Part shown: positions 1-8,835 of the stretch, piece after piece
Position numbering within the stretch: position 1 is the stretch's first letter
Layout: each line of letters opens with the position of its first letter
Assembly: GCA_947373245.1 (NCBI GenBank)
Contig: CANBWY010000024.1
Location: forward strand, 1 to 34,415
Length of the DNA stretch: 34,415 nucleotides
Direction of reading: 5' to 3'
DNA from: Comamonadaceae bacterium
GTDB lineage: Bacteria; Pseudomonadota; Gammaproteobacteria; Burkholderiales; Burkholderiaceae_C
Notes under the pieces: generated by a model
Told to the model about the DNA's origin: nothing
Databases searched by the model: none
The model's input: the letters and a program-made list of their open reading frames with translations, nothing else
Translations under genes and position numbers: made by a program

Positions 1-110
1 CCGCCGGTGTAAGGGCCGGTCACGCCCACTTTGATGGTGTCAGCGGCAGTGGCCAAGCCAGCAGCAAACATCAACGAGGCAATCGCGGTCAATTTCAAAG
101 TACGAATCAT
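1..110 (-). CDS. Liv-type ABC transporter substrate-binding protein, N-terminal fragment
   Basis: Only the first 36 codons are inside the window; the gene continues past position 1. The visible peptide has a lysine/arginine-containing start, a hydrophobic core and an Ala-rich cleavage zone ending near residue 23. It then runs into TIKVGVTGPYTGG, the opening strand and loop typical of periplasmic binding proteins of the branched-chain amino acid family (Peripla_BP_6). An AGGAGA ribosome-binding site lies just before the ATG at 110. Seen: signal peptide and mature N-terminus. Inferred: a periplasmic receptor for an amino acid or other small carboxylate. The ligand cannot be told from this fragment. 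It is divergent from icmF across a 235-base spacer. Confidence 0.8.
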   Translation of the reverse strand, partial: MIRTLKLTAIASLMFAAGLATAADTIKVGVTGPYTG

Positions 111-290
111 GGTGTCTCCTATATCGTGGATGAATTCTTGAATACAGGCGTGATTTTGATCGTCTTAGACAGCCTGTGCCGCCTGAAGGCCTAAGTAAAA
201 GTACCATGAAGTCACACCAGCGACTAGTGCAAACCCTAGGGTTGACGGGGTTCTCAAGCGCTTTTGCACAAAATCGGAGGTTCGTCGCTA

Positions 291-318
291 TGATTTACGT
301 TTACGTAAACGTAAATCA
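291..318. promoter_or_regulatory. 28-bp perfect palindrome, probable operator of icmF
   Basis: Positions 291-318 read identically on both strands, centred between 304 and 305. The core TTTACGTTTACGTAAACG repeats ACGT every 6 bp, at 297, 303 and 309. It ends 27 bases before the icmF start codon and lies in the spacer shared with the divergent binding-protein gene. The length and perfect symmetry suggest an operator for a dimeric regulator. Regulators of branched-chain and fatty acid breakdown (MerR-type LiuR, TetR-type PsrA or similar) are candidates by analogy only. A weak TTGACG at 242-247 could be a -35 element upstream. A terminator is unlikely because no T-run follows. Confidence 0.65.
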
Positions 319-345
319 CCTCTCTTCCGTTTTCCGGAGCACCCG

Positions 346-3300
346 ATGACCGATTTGTCCGCCGAATTCAAAGCCCTTGCCAACTACAAACCCACGCAAA
401 AAGTGCGCTTCGTCACGGCGGCCAGTTTGTTTGACGGGCACGACGCCGCCATCAACATCATGCGTCGCATCTTGCAAGGCATGGGTGCCGAGGTGATTCA
501 CTTGGGCCACAACCGCTCCGTCGACGAAGTGGTGACCGCAGCGCTGCAAGAAGACGTGCAAGGCATTGCCATCAGCTCGTACCAAGGCGGCCACGTGGAG
601 TACTTCAAGTACATGGTCGATTTGCTGCGCGAGCGCGGTGGCGAGCACATTCAAGTGTTTGGCGGCGGCGGCGGCGTGATCGTGCCGCCCGAAATTCGCG
701 AGCTCCAAGCCTACGGCGTGACCCGAATTTACAGCCCAGAAGACGGCCAACGCATGGGCCTGCAAGGCATGATTGGCGAGATGATCATGCGTTGCGACAC
801 AGATTTGTCGTGCTACGCGCCCACAGCGTTGGCAGACATCCAAGGCCACGACGAAATGGCGTGGCGCAAGTTGGCACAACTCATCACGGCGTTGGAAAAC
901 GAAAAAGCAGACCCGAAAATGGTCGACGCCGTGCGCAAAGAGTCGCACAAGCACAAGGTGCCTGTGCTGGGCATTACCGGCACCGGCGGTGCCGGCAAGT
1001 CGTCGCTCACCGACGAGTTGGTGCGCCGCATTCGTTTGGACCAAGGTGATGGGCTGCGCATTGCCGTCATTTCGATCGATCCTTCGCGCCGCAAGAGCGG
1101 TGGTGCGTTGTTGGGCGACCGCATTCGCATGAATGCCATTTCGCCATGGCAACAAGGTGCTCGCGTGTTCATGCGCTCACTGGCCACGCGTGATTTCGGC
1201 AGCGAAATCAGCGCAGCTTTGCCCGATGTGTTGGCTGCCACCAAATGCGCTGGCTTTGATCTGATCATTGTGGAAACCTCAGGCATTGGCCAAGGTGACG
1301 CTGCCATCGTGCCGCATGTAGACGTGCCCATGTATGTGATGACGCCTGAGTTTGGCGCGGCCAGCCAGCTGGAAAAAATCGACATGCTGGACTTTGCCGA
1401 GTTCATCGCCATCAACAAATTTGACCGCAAAGGCGCCAGCGATGCGCTGCGCGATGTGGCCAAACAAGTGCAGCGCAACAAAGAAGCGTGGCACACCCCC
1501 ACCGAACAAATGCCCGTGTTTGGCACCATGGCCGCGCGCTTCAACGACGACGGCGTGACCGCGCTGTACCAAGCCCTCAAAGGTCGTTTGACCGAGCTGG
1601 GCCTCACCTTCAAAGAAGGTCGCTTGCCACTGGTGGACGTGCGCTACAGCAGCAACCAAACGCCCGTGGTGCCCGCCGCTCGCACGCGCTATTTGGCCGA
1701 GATCACCGACACCGTGCGTGGCTACAAAAAACGTGCACGCACACAGGCCAAACTGGCCCGCGAAATTCAGCAGCTGCGCGAAGCGGCACGCATGTTGGAA
1801 GAAGGCAAGCCAGGCCGCGCCAAAGCCGCCGAAGCGGCCATCGACTTGGCCGTGCTGCGCGAAGAAAACTTAGGAAGTGCAGAGCGCAAACTCTTGACCC
1901 AATGGCCTGACATGCAAGCGGCCTACGCGGGCGACGAGTACGTGGTGAAGATTCGCGACAAAGAGATTCGCACCGCGCTCACGACCAAGAGTCTCTCAGG
2001 CACCGTGATTCGCAAAGTGGCCCTGCCGCAGTACGAAGACCACGGCGAAATTTTGAAATGGCTCATGCTCGACAACGTGCCCGGCAGCTACCCCTACACC
2101 GCGGGCACCTTTGCCTTTAAGCGCGAGGGCGAAGACCCCACCCGCATGTTTGCCGGCGAAGGCGACCCTTTCCGCACCAACCGACGCTTCAAGCTGGTGA
2201 GCGAGGGCATGGAAGCCAAGCGCTTGTCCACTGCATTTGACTCGGTCACGCTCTACGGCAACGACCCCAACCCACGCCCAGACATCTACGGCAAAGTGGG
2301 CAACTCAGGCGTGAACGTGGCCACGTTGGATGACATGAAGGTGCTGTACGATGGGTTCGATTTGTGCAACCCCACCACCAGCGTGTCAATGACCATCAAT
2401 GGCCCCGCGCCTTCTATTCTGGCCATGTTCATGAACACCGCGATTGACCAAAACATCGCCAAGTTCAAAAAGGACAACGGTCGCGAGCCAACGGAAACAG
2501 AGACCGCCAAAATCAAAGCGTGGGTCATGCAAAACGTGCGCGGCACGGTGCAAGCTGACATCTTGAAAGAAGACCAAGGCCAGAACACGTGCCTGTTCTC
2601 TACCGAGTTCAGCCTGAAGGTGATGGGCGACATCGCCCAATACTTTGTGCACAACCAAGTGCGCAACTTCTACAGCGTGTCCATCAGCGGTTATCACATT
2701 GCCGAAGCGGGAGCCAACCCCATTTCGCAACTGGCATTCACGCTGTCCAACGGTTTCACATTCGTCGAGGCTTACCTCGCGCGTGGCATGCACATTGACG
2801 ACTTCGCACCCAACTTGAGCTTCTTCTTCAGCAACGGCATGGACCCCGAGTACACCGTGATGGGACGTGTGGCACGCCGCATTTGGGCGGTGGCGATGAA
2901 AGAGAAATACGGCGCCAACGAGCGTTCACAGAAGCTGAAATATCACATCCAAACTTCTGGTCGTTCATTGCACGCGCAAGAGATTCAGTTCAACGACATC
3001 CGCACCACACTGCAAGCGCTGATTGCGATTTACGACAACTGCAACAGCCTGCACACCAACGCGTTTGACGAAGCCATCACCACGCCGACCGAAGACTCGG
3101 TGCGTCGCGCCATGGCCATTCAGCTCATCATCAACCGCGAATGGGGCTTGGCCAAAAACGAAAACCCGTCACAGGGGGCCTTCATCATCGAAGACCTCAC
3201 CGAGTTGGTGGAAGAAGCGGTGCTGGCCGAGTTCGAGCGCATTGCCGAGCGTGGCGGCGTGTTGGGCGCGATGGAAACCGGCTACCAACGCGGCAAGATT

Positions 3301-3639
3301 CAAGACGAATCCATGACCTACGAAATGCTCAAGCACACCGGTGAGCTGCCCATCATTGGCGTCAACACCTTCCGCAACCCGCACGGCGAGCAAGTGATGG
3401 ACAAGCTGGAGTTGGCTCGCTCCACCGAAGAGGAGAAGCAAAGCCAACTCAAGCGCTTGAACGACTTCCACACGCGCCACAAAGCCGAAGCCGAGGTGCA
3501 GCTCAAACGCCTGCAACAAGCCGTGATCGACAACGCCAACGTGTTCGAGGTATTGATGGACGCGGTGCGTGTGTGTTCACTCGGCCAAATCACCAACGCA
3601 CTGTTTGAAGTGGGTGGACAGTACCGACGCAATATGTAG
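346..3639 (+). CDS. icmF: Fused isobutyryl-CoA mutase (IcmF) with built-in G-protein chaperone
   Basis: Adenosylcobalamin-dependent mutase interconverting isobutyryl-CoA and n-butyryl-CoA, in the cytoplasm. Three modules are visible in its 1,097 residues. An N-terminal B12-binding domain (about 1-150) has D30 and H32 in the cobalamin-ligand motif and a glycine-rich loop. A MeaB/ArgK-type GTPase follows, with Walker A GTGGAGKS at 212-219, a [17 protein letters not shown] stretch soon after, and NKFD at 357-360. The C-terminal mutase substrate domain starts near 550, with a [14 protein letters not shown] segment at 580-593 and a [11 protein letters not shown] segment later. This order (B12, GTPase, mutase) is the diagnostic IcmF arrangement; methylmalonyl-CoA mutase has B12 at the other end and no GTPase. 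CGGAG at 333-337 supports the ATG. amn follows after 17 bases and may be co-transcribed. Confidence 0.95.
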   Translation: MTDLSAEFKALANYKPTQKVRFVTAASLFDGHDAAINIMRRILQGMGAEVIHLGHNRSVDEVVTAALQEDVQGIAISSYQGGHVEYFKYMVDLLRERGGEHIQVFGGGGGVIVPPEIRELQAYGVTRIYSPEDGQRMGLQGMIGEMIMRCDTDLSCYAPTALADIQGHDEMAWRKLAQLITALENEKADPKMVDAVRKESHKHKVPVLGITGTGGAGKSSLTDELVRRIRLDQGDGLRIAVISIDPSRRKSGGALLGDRIRMNAISPWQQGARVFMRSLATRDFGSEISAALPDVLAATKCAGFDLIIVETSGIGQGDAAIVPHVDVPMYVMTPEFGAASQLEKIDMLDFAEFIAINKFDRKGASDALRDVAKQVQRNKEAWHTPTEQMPVFGTMAARFNDDGVTALYQALKGRLTELGLTFKEGRLPLVDVRYSSNQTPVVPAARTRYLAEITDTVRGYKKRARTQAKLAREIQQLREAARMLEEGKPGRAKAAEAAIDLAVLREENLGSAERKLLTQWPDMQAAYAGDEYVVKIRDKEIRTALTTKSLSGTVIRKVALPQYEDHGEILKWLMLDNVPGSYPYTAGTFAFKREGEDPTRMFAGEGDPFRTNRRFKLVSEGMEAKRLSTAFDSVTLYGNDPNPRPDIYGKVGNSGVNVATLDDMKVLYDGFDLCNPTTSVSMTINGPAPSILAMFMNTAIDQNIAKFKKDNGREPTETETAKIKAWVMQNVRGTVQADILKEDQGQNTCLFSTEFSLKVMGDIAQYFVHNQVRNFYSVSISGYHIAEAGANPISQLAFTLSNGFTFVEAYLARGMHIDDFAPNLSFFFSNGMDPEYTVMGRVARRIWAVAMKEKYGANERSQKLKYHIQTSGRSLHAQEIQFNDIRTTLQALIAIYDNCNSLHTNAFDEAITTPTEDSVRRAMAIQLIINREWGLAKNENPSQGAFIIEDLTELVEEAVLAEFERIAERGGVLGAMETGYQRGKIQDESMTYEMLKHTGELPIIGVNTFRNPHGEQVMDKLELARSTEEEKQSQLKRLNDFHTRHKAEAEVQLKRLQQAVIDNANVFEVLMDAVRVCSLGQITNALFEVGGQYRRNM

Positions 3640-3656
3640 TCGGTAATATCGGGGGT

Positions 3657-5150
3657 ATGAGTATTCGCCCCCACTTCACCGCCCCCACCCGTCACACCGA
3701 TGCCGACAGTGCCCTTGCCCAAGTGCAGGTGCTGTACCAAACCAGCCTCGACCACTTACGACTCGCCATGCGCGAGTTTGTGGCGGGCACCCATTTTGAG
3801 CAGCGCGTGCGGGCGTTTTACCCGTTTGTGCGCATCCACACCAAGCACGGCGCGCTTGAAAAGAGTAGCGACAGTGCGCACCTGAGCTACGGCTTTGTGG
3901 CCGAACCTGGCCGCTACGAGACCACCCTCACCCGACCTGATTTGTTTGCTGCGTATTACGGCGAGCAATTTCGTTTGCTACTGCAAAACCACGGCGGCAG
4001 CCTAGAGGTGGGCGTGAGCCACCAACCCATCCCCGTGCACTTTTCGTTTGCCGAGAACGACCACATTGAAGGCGAGATGAGTGCCGAGCGCCGCCAGCTC
4101 ATGCGTGAGGTGTTTGACCTGCCCGACCTCACCGCCATGGACGATGGCATTGCGAATGGCACCTTCGCGCCTAAGGTGGGAGAGCCGCTGCCGTTGTCGC
4201 TGTTCACCGCTGCGCGCATGGACTATTCGCTGCAACGCTTGCGCCATTACAGCGGCACATCGCCTGAGCATTTTCAGAACTATGTGCTGTTCACCAACTA
4301 CCAGTTCTACATCGACGAGTTTGTGCGCTTGGGACACCAGACCATGCAAGACCCCCACAGCGAGTACATCGCGTTTGTGGAACCCGGCAACGTGGTGACG
4401 CGCCGCGTGGGCTTAGCCGCAGAAGCCAACGACGCGCTGGGCAAAGTGCCGCCGCGCTTGCCCCAAATGCCGGGCTACCACTTGGTGCGCGCCGACCACA
4501 CGGGCATCACGATGGTGAACATTGGCGTGGGCCCAGCCAACGCCAAAAACATCACCGACCACATCGCCGTGCTGCGCCCCCACGCATGGCTCATGCTGGG
4601 CCACTGCGCGGGCTTGCGCAACACACAGCAATTAGGCGACTACGTGTTGGCCCACGGCTATGTGCGCGAAGACCATGTGCTGGACGAAGAGCTGCCACTG
4701 TGGGTGCCCATCCCCGCGCTGGCCGAAATTCAAGTCGCTCTAGAGCAAGCCGTGAAAGACGTGACGCAATGCCAAGGCGCCGAACTCAAACGCATCTTGC
4801 GCACCGGCACCGTGGCCAGCACCGACAACCGTAACTGGGAGCTGCTGCCCGACAACACGCCCCAACGCCGATTTAGCCAAAGCCGCGCTGTCGCCTTAGA
4901 TATGGAAAGCGCCACCATCGCCGCCAACGGCTTTCGGTTTCGTGTGCCCTACGGCACCCTGCTGTGCGTGAGCGACAAACCGCTGCACGGCGAAATCAAA
5001 CTGCCAGGCATGGCCAATCACTTTTACCGCGAGCGTGTGGACCAACACCTGCGCATTGGCATGCGCGCCATTGAACTGCTGCGTCAGCAAGGGCCAGCGC
5101 AGCTGCACAGCCGCAAGCTGCGTAGCTTTGCGGAAGTGGCGTTTCAGTAG
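3657..5150 (+). CDS. amn: AMP nucleosidase
   Basis: Hydrolyses AMP to adenine and ribose 5-phosphate, helping set the adenylate pool. The 497 residues are close to the size of the E. coli enzyme. The N-terminal half (to about residue 260) is the Amn-specific domain. The C-terminal half is a nucleoside-phosphorylase-like fold, visible in the GVGPANAKNITDHIAVLRPH stretch, the LGHCAGLR loop, the ALDMESATIAANG segment (the glutamate region that holds the ribose) and CVSDKPLHGE. A GGGGGT stretch directly upstream is the likely ribosome-binding site. The gene starts 17 bases after icmF, so one transcript is plausible, but no metabolic link is obvious. Confidence 0.95.
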   Translation: MSIRPHFTAPTRHTDADSALAQVQVLYQTSLDHLRLAMREFVAGTHFEQRVRAFYPFVRIHTKHGALEKSSDSAHLSYGFVAEPGRYETTLTRPDLFAAYYGEQFRLLLQNHGGSLEVGVSHQPIPVHFSFAENDHIEGEMSAERRQLMREVFDLPDLTAMDDGIANGTFAPKVGEPLPLSLFTAARMDYSLQRLRHYSGTSPEHFQNYVLFTNYQFYIDEFVRLGHQTMQDPHSEYIAFVEPGNVVTRRVGLAAEANDALGKVPPRLPQMPGYHLVRADHTGITMVNIGVGPANAKNITDHIAVLRPHAWLMLGHCAGLRNTQQLGDYVLAHGYVREDHVLDEELPLWVPIPALAEIQVALEQAVKDVTQCQGAELKRILRTGTVASTDNRNWELLPDNTPQRRFSQSRAVALDMESATIAANGFRFRVPYGTLLCVSDKPLHGEIKLPGMANHFYRERVDQHLRIGMRAIELLRQQGPAQLHSRKLRSFAEVAFQ

Positions 5151-5182
5151 CGCACGCTCGCAACCGTCACACAATACGGGTG

Positions 5183-5866
5183 TCAGTCCAAAAAGTCAGA
5201 ATACTCTTTTTGGGAAAATTTTTTCGTCACATCCCACGGGGTTTTGGCGGTGGAACTGAGCACCTTCACTATCGTTGAACGTTTACCGGTGGGGCCTTGA
5301 CTCAATACCTGCAAAGGCATTTCGCGTTTGGCATCCCACAGCACACGCACCGAATTGCGACCCTTCTGGTTTTCAAACCATTGACCCTGCGAGGTTGTTT
5401 CACCCGCCTTCAATGTTTGCAGGACCGCTGGATCAATCAAGTGGTAGGCGGCCAACCATGCACCGTCAAAACCAACAGTGGCGTACTCTGCGGGCGCAAT
5501 GTCGACCACCACTTTGTCGTGCATCGACACCAAGCGAAATTTCAACTTGCCGTCAGGCAGACGTTGAATCCAACGGGTGGCCGCACTTAAATCGGCGTGT
5601 TTGTGATCTTTCGCGGCACCCATTTTGGCTTTTGCGTGGTCATCCTCAGGATGCGCCCCTGGTGGCATCAAACGCTCAATCCAAAGCGTGTCACCTTGAC
5701 GCACCACGCGTTCAGTGAACACGGTACTGCGCTTGATGCCATCAGCCCCCAGCGTGTTGCTTTGATGAATGACTTCGAGGGTGACATCAGGTGCCGCTTG
5801 CGCGGCCCCCATCACCAGCAAGCCCAAAACAAAAAGACAAGGCTTCAAAGTTGACAAAATTTTCAT
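5183..5866 (-). CDS. Uncharacterised exported protein in the phosphatase operon
   Basis: I do not recognise the family. The 227-residue product has a clear Sec signal peptide (charged start, hydrophobic core, cleavage probably after AAQA near residue 25), so it should be periplasmic or secreted. The mature part is mainly polar and beta-like. It has a His/Asp/Lys-rich patch around residues 71-90 (HPEDDHAKAKMGAAKDHKH) that might bind metal, and a repeated aromatic pattern. No lipobox, catalytic motif or membrane anchor is visible beyond the signal. Its ATG sits two bases after the stop codon of the upstream phosphatase with no strong ribosome-binding site, which suggests translational coupling. 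Context suggests a role with the two phosphatases, for example as accessory or metal-handling protein; this is inference only. Confidence 0.8.
   Translation of the reverse strand: MKILSTLKPCLFVLGLLVMGAAQAAPDVTLEVIHQSNTLGADGIKRSTVFTERVVRQGDTLWIERLMPPGAHPEDDHAKAKMGAAKDHKHADLSAATRWIQRLPDGKLKFRLVSMHDKVVVDIAPAEYATVGFDGAWLAAYHLIDPAVLQTLKAGETTSQGQWFENQKGRNSVRVLWDAKREMPLQVLSQGPTGKRSTIVKVLSSTAKTPWDVTKKFSQKEYSDFLD
5188..5224 (+). terminator. Possible terminator after amn
   Basis: CCAAAAAG (5188-5195) pairs with CTTTTTGG (5206-5213) across a 10-base loop, and a run of six T follows at 5219-5224. It would stop plus-strand transcription from icmF-amn while lying inside the 3' end of the convergent exported-protein gene. 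The stem is A/T-rich and the T-run is offset by a few bases, so this is tentative. Confidence 0.35.
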
Positions 5867-5868
5867 GC

Positions 5869-7296
5869 TTAAAAACCGAACGCTTTCTTCACCAACGTGT
5901 TGACCTTGGTGTTGTCGATGGTGCCTTTGAAGCTGGCTGAACCTGCGCCCTTAGCAAACAGCATCACGTCACCGCCGCCATGAGCTTCAGAGCCAACACC
6001 GCCCAACATGATGCCAACCTCTTGCAAATAATCTTTGTTCAAAGTAGTGTCGATGTTGGTTAAATCATCACGCACAGATTTGCGTTGTGCAGCAGCGCCA
6101 CCGTTGCCAAAGACCAATGTGGTGTAAGGCTTGCCGTCCACATCTTTGGCCAAATTTTTGGTGCGGTAGTCGGTGGTTTTACCCAAAATATTGTTGCCCA
6201 AATGAGAGTACCCGTTGAATGCCATCGTGTGGTCATGGTCAGCGGTGACCACGATCAGGGTGTTGCTCAAATCCACTTTGTCCAAAGCGACTTTGATCGC
6301 GTCATCAAACGCAATGGTGTCGGCCAAGGCGCGCATCGCGTTAGTGCCATGCAGCGCGTGGTCGATGCGACCACCTTCAACCATCAATAAGTACCCGTTC
6401 GGATTTTTGGACAAGATGTCGATGGATTTCGCTGCCATCTGGGCCAGGCTAGGTTCGAGCGCGGGGTTGCGGTCTAACTCGTAAGACATGTGGCCTTCAG
6501 CAATTGCTTGGTCAAAGAGGCCAATGATCTTGGTGCCTGCGGCCGCAGGCGCTGCATTGAAGCTGGCCAGATCGGTCACGTAGTTATAGCCCTTGGCTTG
6601 AAGCTCTGACACCAAGTTGCGGCCATCGGGACGCCCTTTGTTTGGAATGGTGGTGTTAAACGGCACCCAGTAACGGCTGTCACCGCCCATTAAAACGTCG
6701 ACCCTGCCTGCGCCTAGTGCAGGATTCGCGCCAGCGCCACCTGGCACGGCTTGGCGCGCAATGTCGTATTCAGCATTGCGGTTGCAAATGTGCGCGTAGG
6801 TGACGGCTGGGGTTGCGTGTGTCAAACGGGCCGTGGTGACCACGCCCGTCGCTTTGCTTTTGGCAATGGCTTGCTCCAACAAGGTAGCGACGCTCGCGCC
6901 GTTGGTGGTCGTGCAGTTGTTGACCGCATTGCTCACGTTAGGGGTTACAGAGGTATTCGTTGTCGGTTTAAACGCCCCCTGTGCGCGTGTATTGCCGTCC
7001 ATGGACACCACTTCGTTGCGTGACTTCACCCCCGTCATATACGCGCCCATAGAGGGCGCGCTGTCGGTAGTTTGCGCATCGAGTGAGTAGGTTTTGACAC
7101 GTGCGGTTCGTCCCAAGGTCTCCATGGTCAGCTTGCCGGTTTCACCGTATTTATAGATACGACTCGCCGTGACGGTGACAGGGCCCATGCCGTCACCCAA
7201 AAAGAAGATGACGTTTTTCGCTTCACCGTCTGCAAAAGCCGACAGGGTGCTGGTCAGGGCGAGTGCCGCTACAGAAAGTTTGAATGTGTTTTTCAT
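5869..7296 (-). CDS. Alkaline phosphatase, secreted (PhoA superfamily)
   Basis: Periplasmic phosphomonoesterase releasing inorganic phosphate. In the 475-residue product I see a signal peptide ending near FA at 21-22, the metal-binding NVIFFLGDGMG at 28-38, the nucleophile motif TTDSAPSM with Ser79 (E. coli PhoA uses Asp-Ser-Ala), a substrate-arginine segment TTARLTHATPA, EGGRIDHAL at 307-315, TADHDH at 351-356 and a late EAHGGGDV metal-ligand motif. The ATG at 7296 is chosen because GGAG lies nine bases upstream and the signal peptide starts there. A longer GTG-started frame to 7329 would add 11 residues ahead of the signal. It is a paralogue of the upstream lipoprotein phosphatase (same length and motifs) and lies 29 bases after it in the same operon. 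Confidence 0.93.
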   Translation of the reverse strand: MKNTFKLSVAALALTSTLSAFADGEAKNVIFFLGDGMGPVTVTASRIYKYGETGKLTMETLGRTARVKTYSLDAQTTDSAPSMGAYMTGVKSRNEVVSMDGNTRAQGAFKPTTNTSVTPNVSNAVNNCTTTNGASVATLLEQAIAKSKATGVVTTARLTHATPAVTYAHICNRNAEYDIARQAVPGGAGANPALGAGRVDVLMGGDSRYWVPFNTTIPNKGRPDGRNLVSELQAKGYNYVTDLASFNAAPAAAGTKIIGLFDQAIAEGHMSYELDRNPALEPSLAQMAAKSIDILSKNPNGYLLMVEGGRIDHALHGTNAMRALADTIAFDDAIKVALDKVDLSNTLIVVTADHDHTMAFNGYSHLGNNILGKTTDYRTKNLAKDVDGKPYTTLVFGNGGAAAQRKSVRDDLTNIDTTLNKDYLQEVGIMLGGVGSEAHGGGDVMLFAKGAGSASFKGTIDNTKVNTLVKKAFGF

Positions 7297-7325
7297 GATG
7301 ATGTGCTCCAAAGAGAGGTCTGGGC

Positions 7326-8753
7326 TCACAAGCCAAAAATGCCGCGAATCAAACCGAAAACTTCGGTGTTGACCAACACGCCGGTGAACTTTTCAGCGCC
7401 TTTACCAATCGCCCCCAAGAACACATCGCCACCGCCGTGGGTCTCTGAACCCGCCGCTGTTTGAATGGTTGCTTCTTGGTGGTAAGTCGCAGCAAATACA
7501 TCTGCATCGGTCAGCGCGGTGCGTGTGGCAAGGCGGTTTTGACCATTACCAAACCCAATGATGGTGTAGGGCAGACCGCCAGCGTCGGTGGAGGTAATGC
7601 CGTCGATATAGCTACGCAACAGGCCCAACACCCCTAGATTGGCATCGGTGGTTTTGCCGGTCAATGCGGCGTAACCGTTTAAGACCAAGGTGTGGTCGTG
7701 GTCAGCAGTGACAACGATCAATGTGTTTTTCAAGTCAGGATCAATGACTTTCATTTTGTCGATGGCGGTTTTGATCGCATCATCAAACGCCACCGTATCT
7801 TGCAAGCCTTTGCGAGCTGTGGTTTCGTGCAAGGCATGGTCAATGCGCCCCCCTTCAACCATCAAGAACATACCGCGGCTGTTGCCCTTGAGAATGTCAA
7901 TCGCTTTGCTGGTCATGTCCGCCAAGCTCGGCTCATTGGTTGCATTCGCAACGCGGTCCAAGTCGTAGCTCATGTGGCTGCTTGTAAACAAGCCAACCAA
8001 TTTTTGATCGTTGGCGGAGGCTGCATCAAACTCGGTTTTGTTGCTCACAAATTTGTAACCCGCTGTTTTGAATTCAGCGACCAAATCACGTGCATCGGTG
8101 CGTTTGCTGCCGGTGGTGGTTTTGGGCTGGAAGTAAGCCAAACCACCACCCAAAATCACGTCAACACCAGAACCCAATGCGCTGTTGTAACCGCTGCCAT
8201 TGGGCACGAGTTGTGTGGCAATCGCGTTCTCGCCATCACGGTGACAAATGTGTGCATAGGTGCTCGCAGGCGTGGCGTGTGTGATGCGTGTGGTGGTCAC
8301 AACACCCGTGGCCAAGCCCGCAGCCTTGGCTTTTTCAAGCATGGTGGGCACGGCCGCACCATTGGTGCTGGGGCATGTGCTGTCAGCGCCACTGACATAG
8401 GACACGAACGTATTTTTGTCGTAGGCACTGGTGTCAGCGGTCATGGACACAACTTCGTTGTTCATCTTCACGCCCGTCATGTAGGCGGCCATCGAGGGTG
8501 CGCTATCCGTGACTTGTGCGTCGTTCGAGTAGGTTTTGATGAACGCCGTTTCTGGCAACGTGTCCATCGTCAATTCGCCGTCTTCGCCAGCTTTGTAAAT
8601 ACGCGCAGCTGTCATCGTGGTGATGCCCATGCCATCCCCCAAGAAGAAGATCACATTTTTAGGAACAGGCGTATCGCTTGTCGAGCTGCAACCCGCAAAT
8701 CCGACGACGAAGGCTGCTGCCAAAGCACCACAAAATATCACTTTAAGATTCAT
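7326..8753 (-). CDS. Alkaline phosphatase, lipoprotein form (PhoA superfamily)
   Basis: A phosphomonoesterase anchored by lipid. The signal ends in GFAGC with Cys22 as the probable acylation site, followed by SSTSD, so the enzyme is likely tethered to a membrane facing the periplasm or cell surface. Catalytic features match the family: NVIFFLGDGMG at 33-43, VTDSAPSM with nucleophile Ser84, Arg156 in TTTRITHATPA, EGGRIDHALHE at 300-310, TADHDH at 349-354, and SETHGGGDV near the C-terminus. GAGG just upstream supports the ATG at 8753. It is the first gene of a three-gene operon with the secreted paralogue and an unknown exported protein. A Pho-box-like site precedes it, and its start codon lies in a potential hairpin. 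Confidence 0.93.
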   Translation of the reverse strand: MNLKVIFCGALAAAFVVGFAGCSSTSDTPVPKNVIFFLGDGMGITTMTAARIYKAGEDGELTMDTLPETAFIKTYSNDAQVTDSAPSMAAYMTGVKMNNEVVSMTADTSAYDKNTFVSYVSGADSTCPSTNGAAVPTMLEKAKAAGLATGVVTTTRITHATPASTYAHICHRDGENAIATQLVPNGSGYNSALGSGVDVILGGGLAYFQPKTTTGSKRTDARDLVAEFKTAGYKFVSNKTEFDAASANDQKLVGLFTSSHMSYDLDRVANATNEPSLADMTSKAIDILKGNSRGMFLMVEGGRIDHALHETTARKGLQDTVAFDDAIKTAIDKMKVIDPDLKNTLIVVTADHDHTLVLNGYAALTGKTTDANLGVLGLLRSYIDGITSTDAGGLPYTIIGFGNGQNRLATRTALTDADVFAATYHQEATIQTAAGSETHGGGDVFLGAIGKGAEKFTGVLVNTEVFGLIRGIFGL

Positions 8754-8789
8754 GATTAACCTCGAAATAAAACAAAGGCTTAATCATGA
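8750..8789 (-). promoter_or_regulatory. Inverted repeat enclosing the phosphatase ribosome-binding site and start codon
   Basis: Ten-base perfect arms, TCATGATTAA at 8750-8759 and TTAATCATGA at 8780-8789, flank a 20-base loop. In the mRNA the second arm contains the AUG at 8753 and the loop holds the GAGG ribosome-binding site, so the folded form would hide the start codon. Whether both arms are transcribed depends on the start site, which I estimate to be close to 8787. Confidence 0.5.
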
Positions 8790-8808
8790 CCAGTGCTTAA
8801 GTCACTGG
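8790..8808 (-). promoter_or_regulatory. Interrupted palindrome between Pho box and phosphatase gene
   Basis: CCAGTG at 8790-8795 and CACTGG at 8803-8808 form six-base arms around an AT-rich centre containing CTTAAG. It sits between the Pho-box-like site and the start codon, roughly where the -10 region should be, so it could be an extra operator. It could also be a weak terminator for psd, whose stop codon is at 8836, but no T-run follows on the minus strand. Confidence 0.3.
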
Positions 8809-8809
8809 G

Positions 8810-8827
8810 ATGAATCTTTTATGACAA
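8810..8827 (-). promoter_or_regulatory. Pho-box-like PhoB site upstream of the phosphatase operon
   Basis: On the minus strand the bases read TTGTCAT-AAAA-GATTCAT. The established PhoB site is two CTGTCAT-like heptamers separated by four A/T bases. Here the first half matches 6 of 7, the spacer is all A, and the second half matches 4 of 7 including the TCAT end. Position (57 bases before the start codon) and orientation fit a phosphate-starvation promoter. One site only; a second adjacent box was not found. Confidence 0.55.
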
Positions 8828-8835
8828 CTCAATGA

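Noticed and set aside
316-1155. Minus-strand open frame (279 codons) opposite the start of icmF
   Set aside because: Ala/His/Val-rich antisense shadow of the B12-binding and GTPase domains.
7692-8759. Long plus-strand open frame (355 codons) opposite the phosphatase lipoprotein gene
   Set aside because: It mirrors a well-supported gene, has a His/Arg/Cys-rich composition typical of antisense frames in GC-rich DNA, and has no motif or ribosome-binding site.
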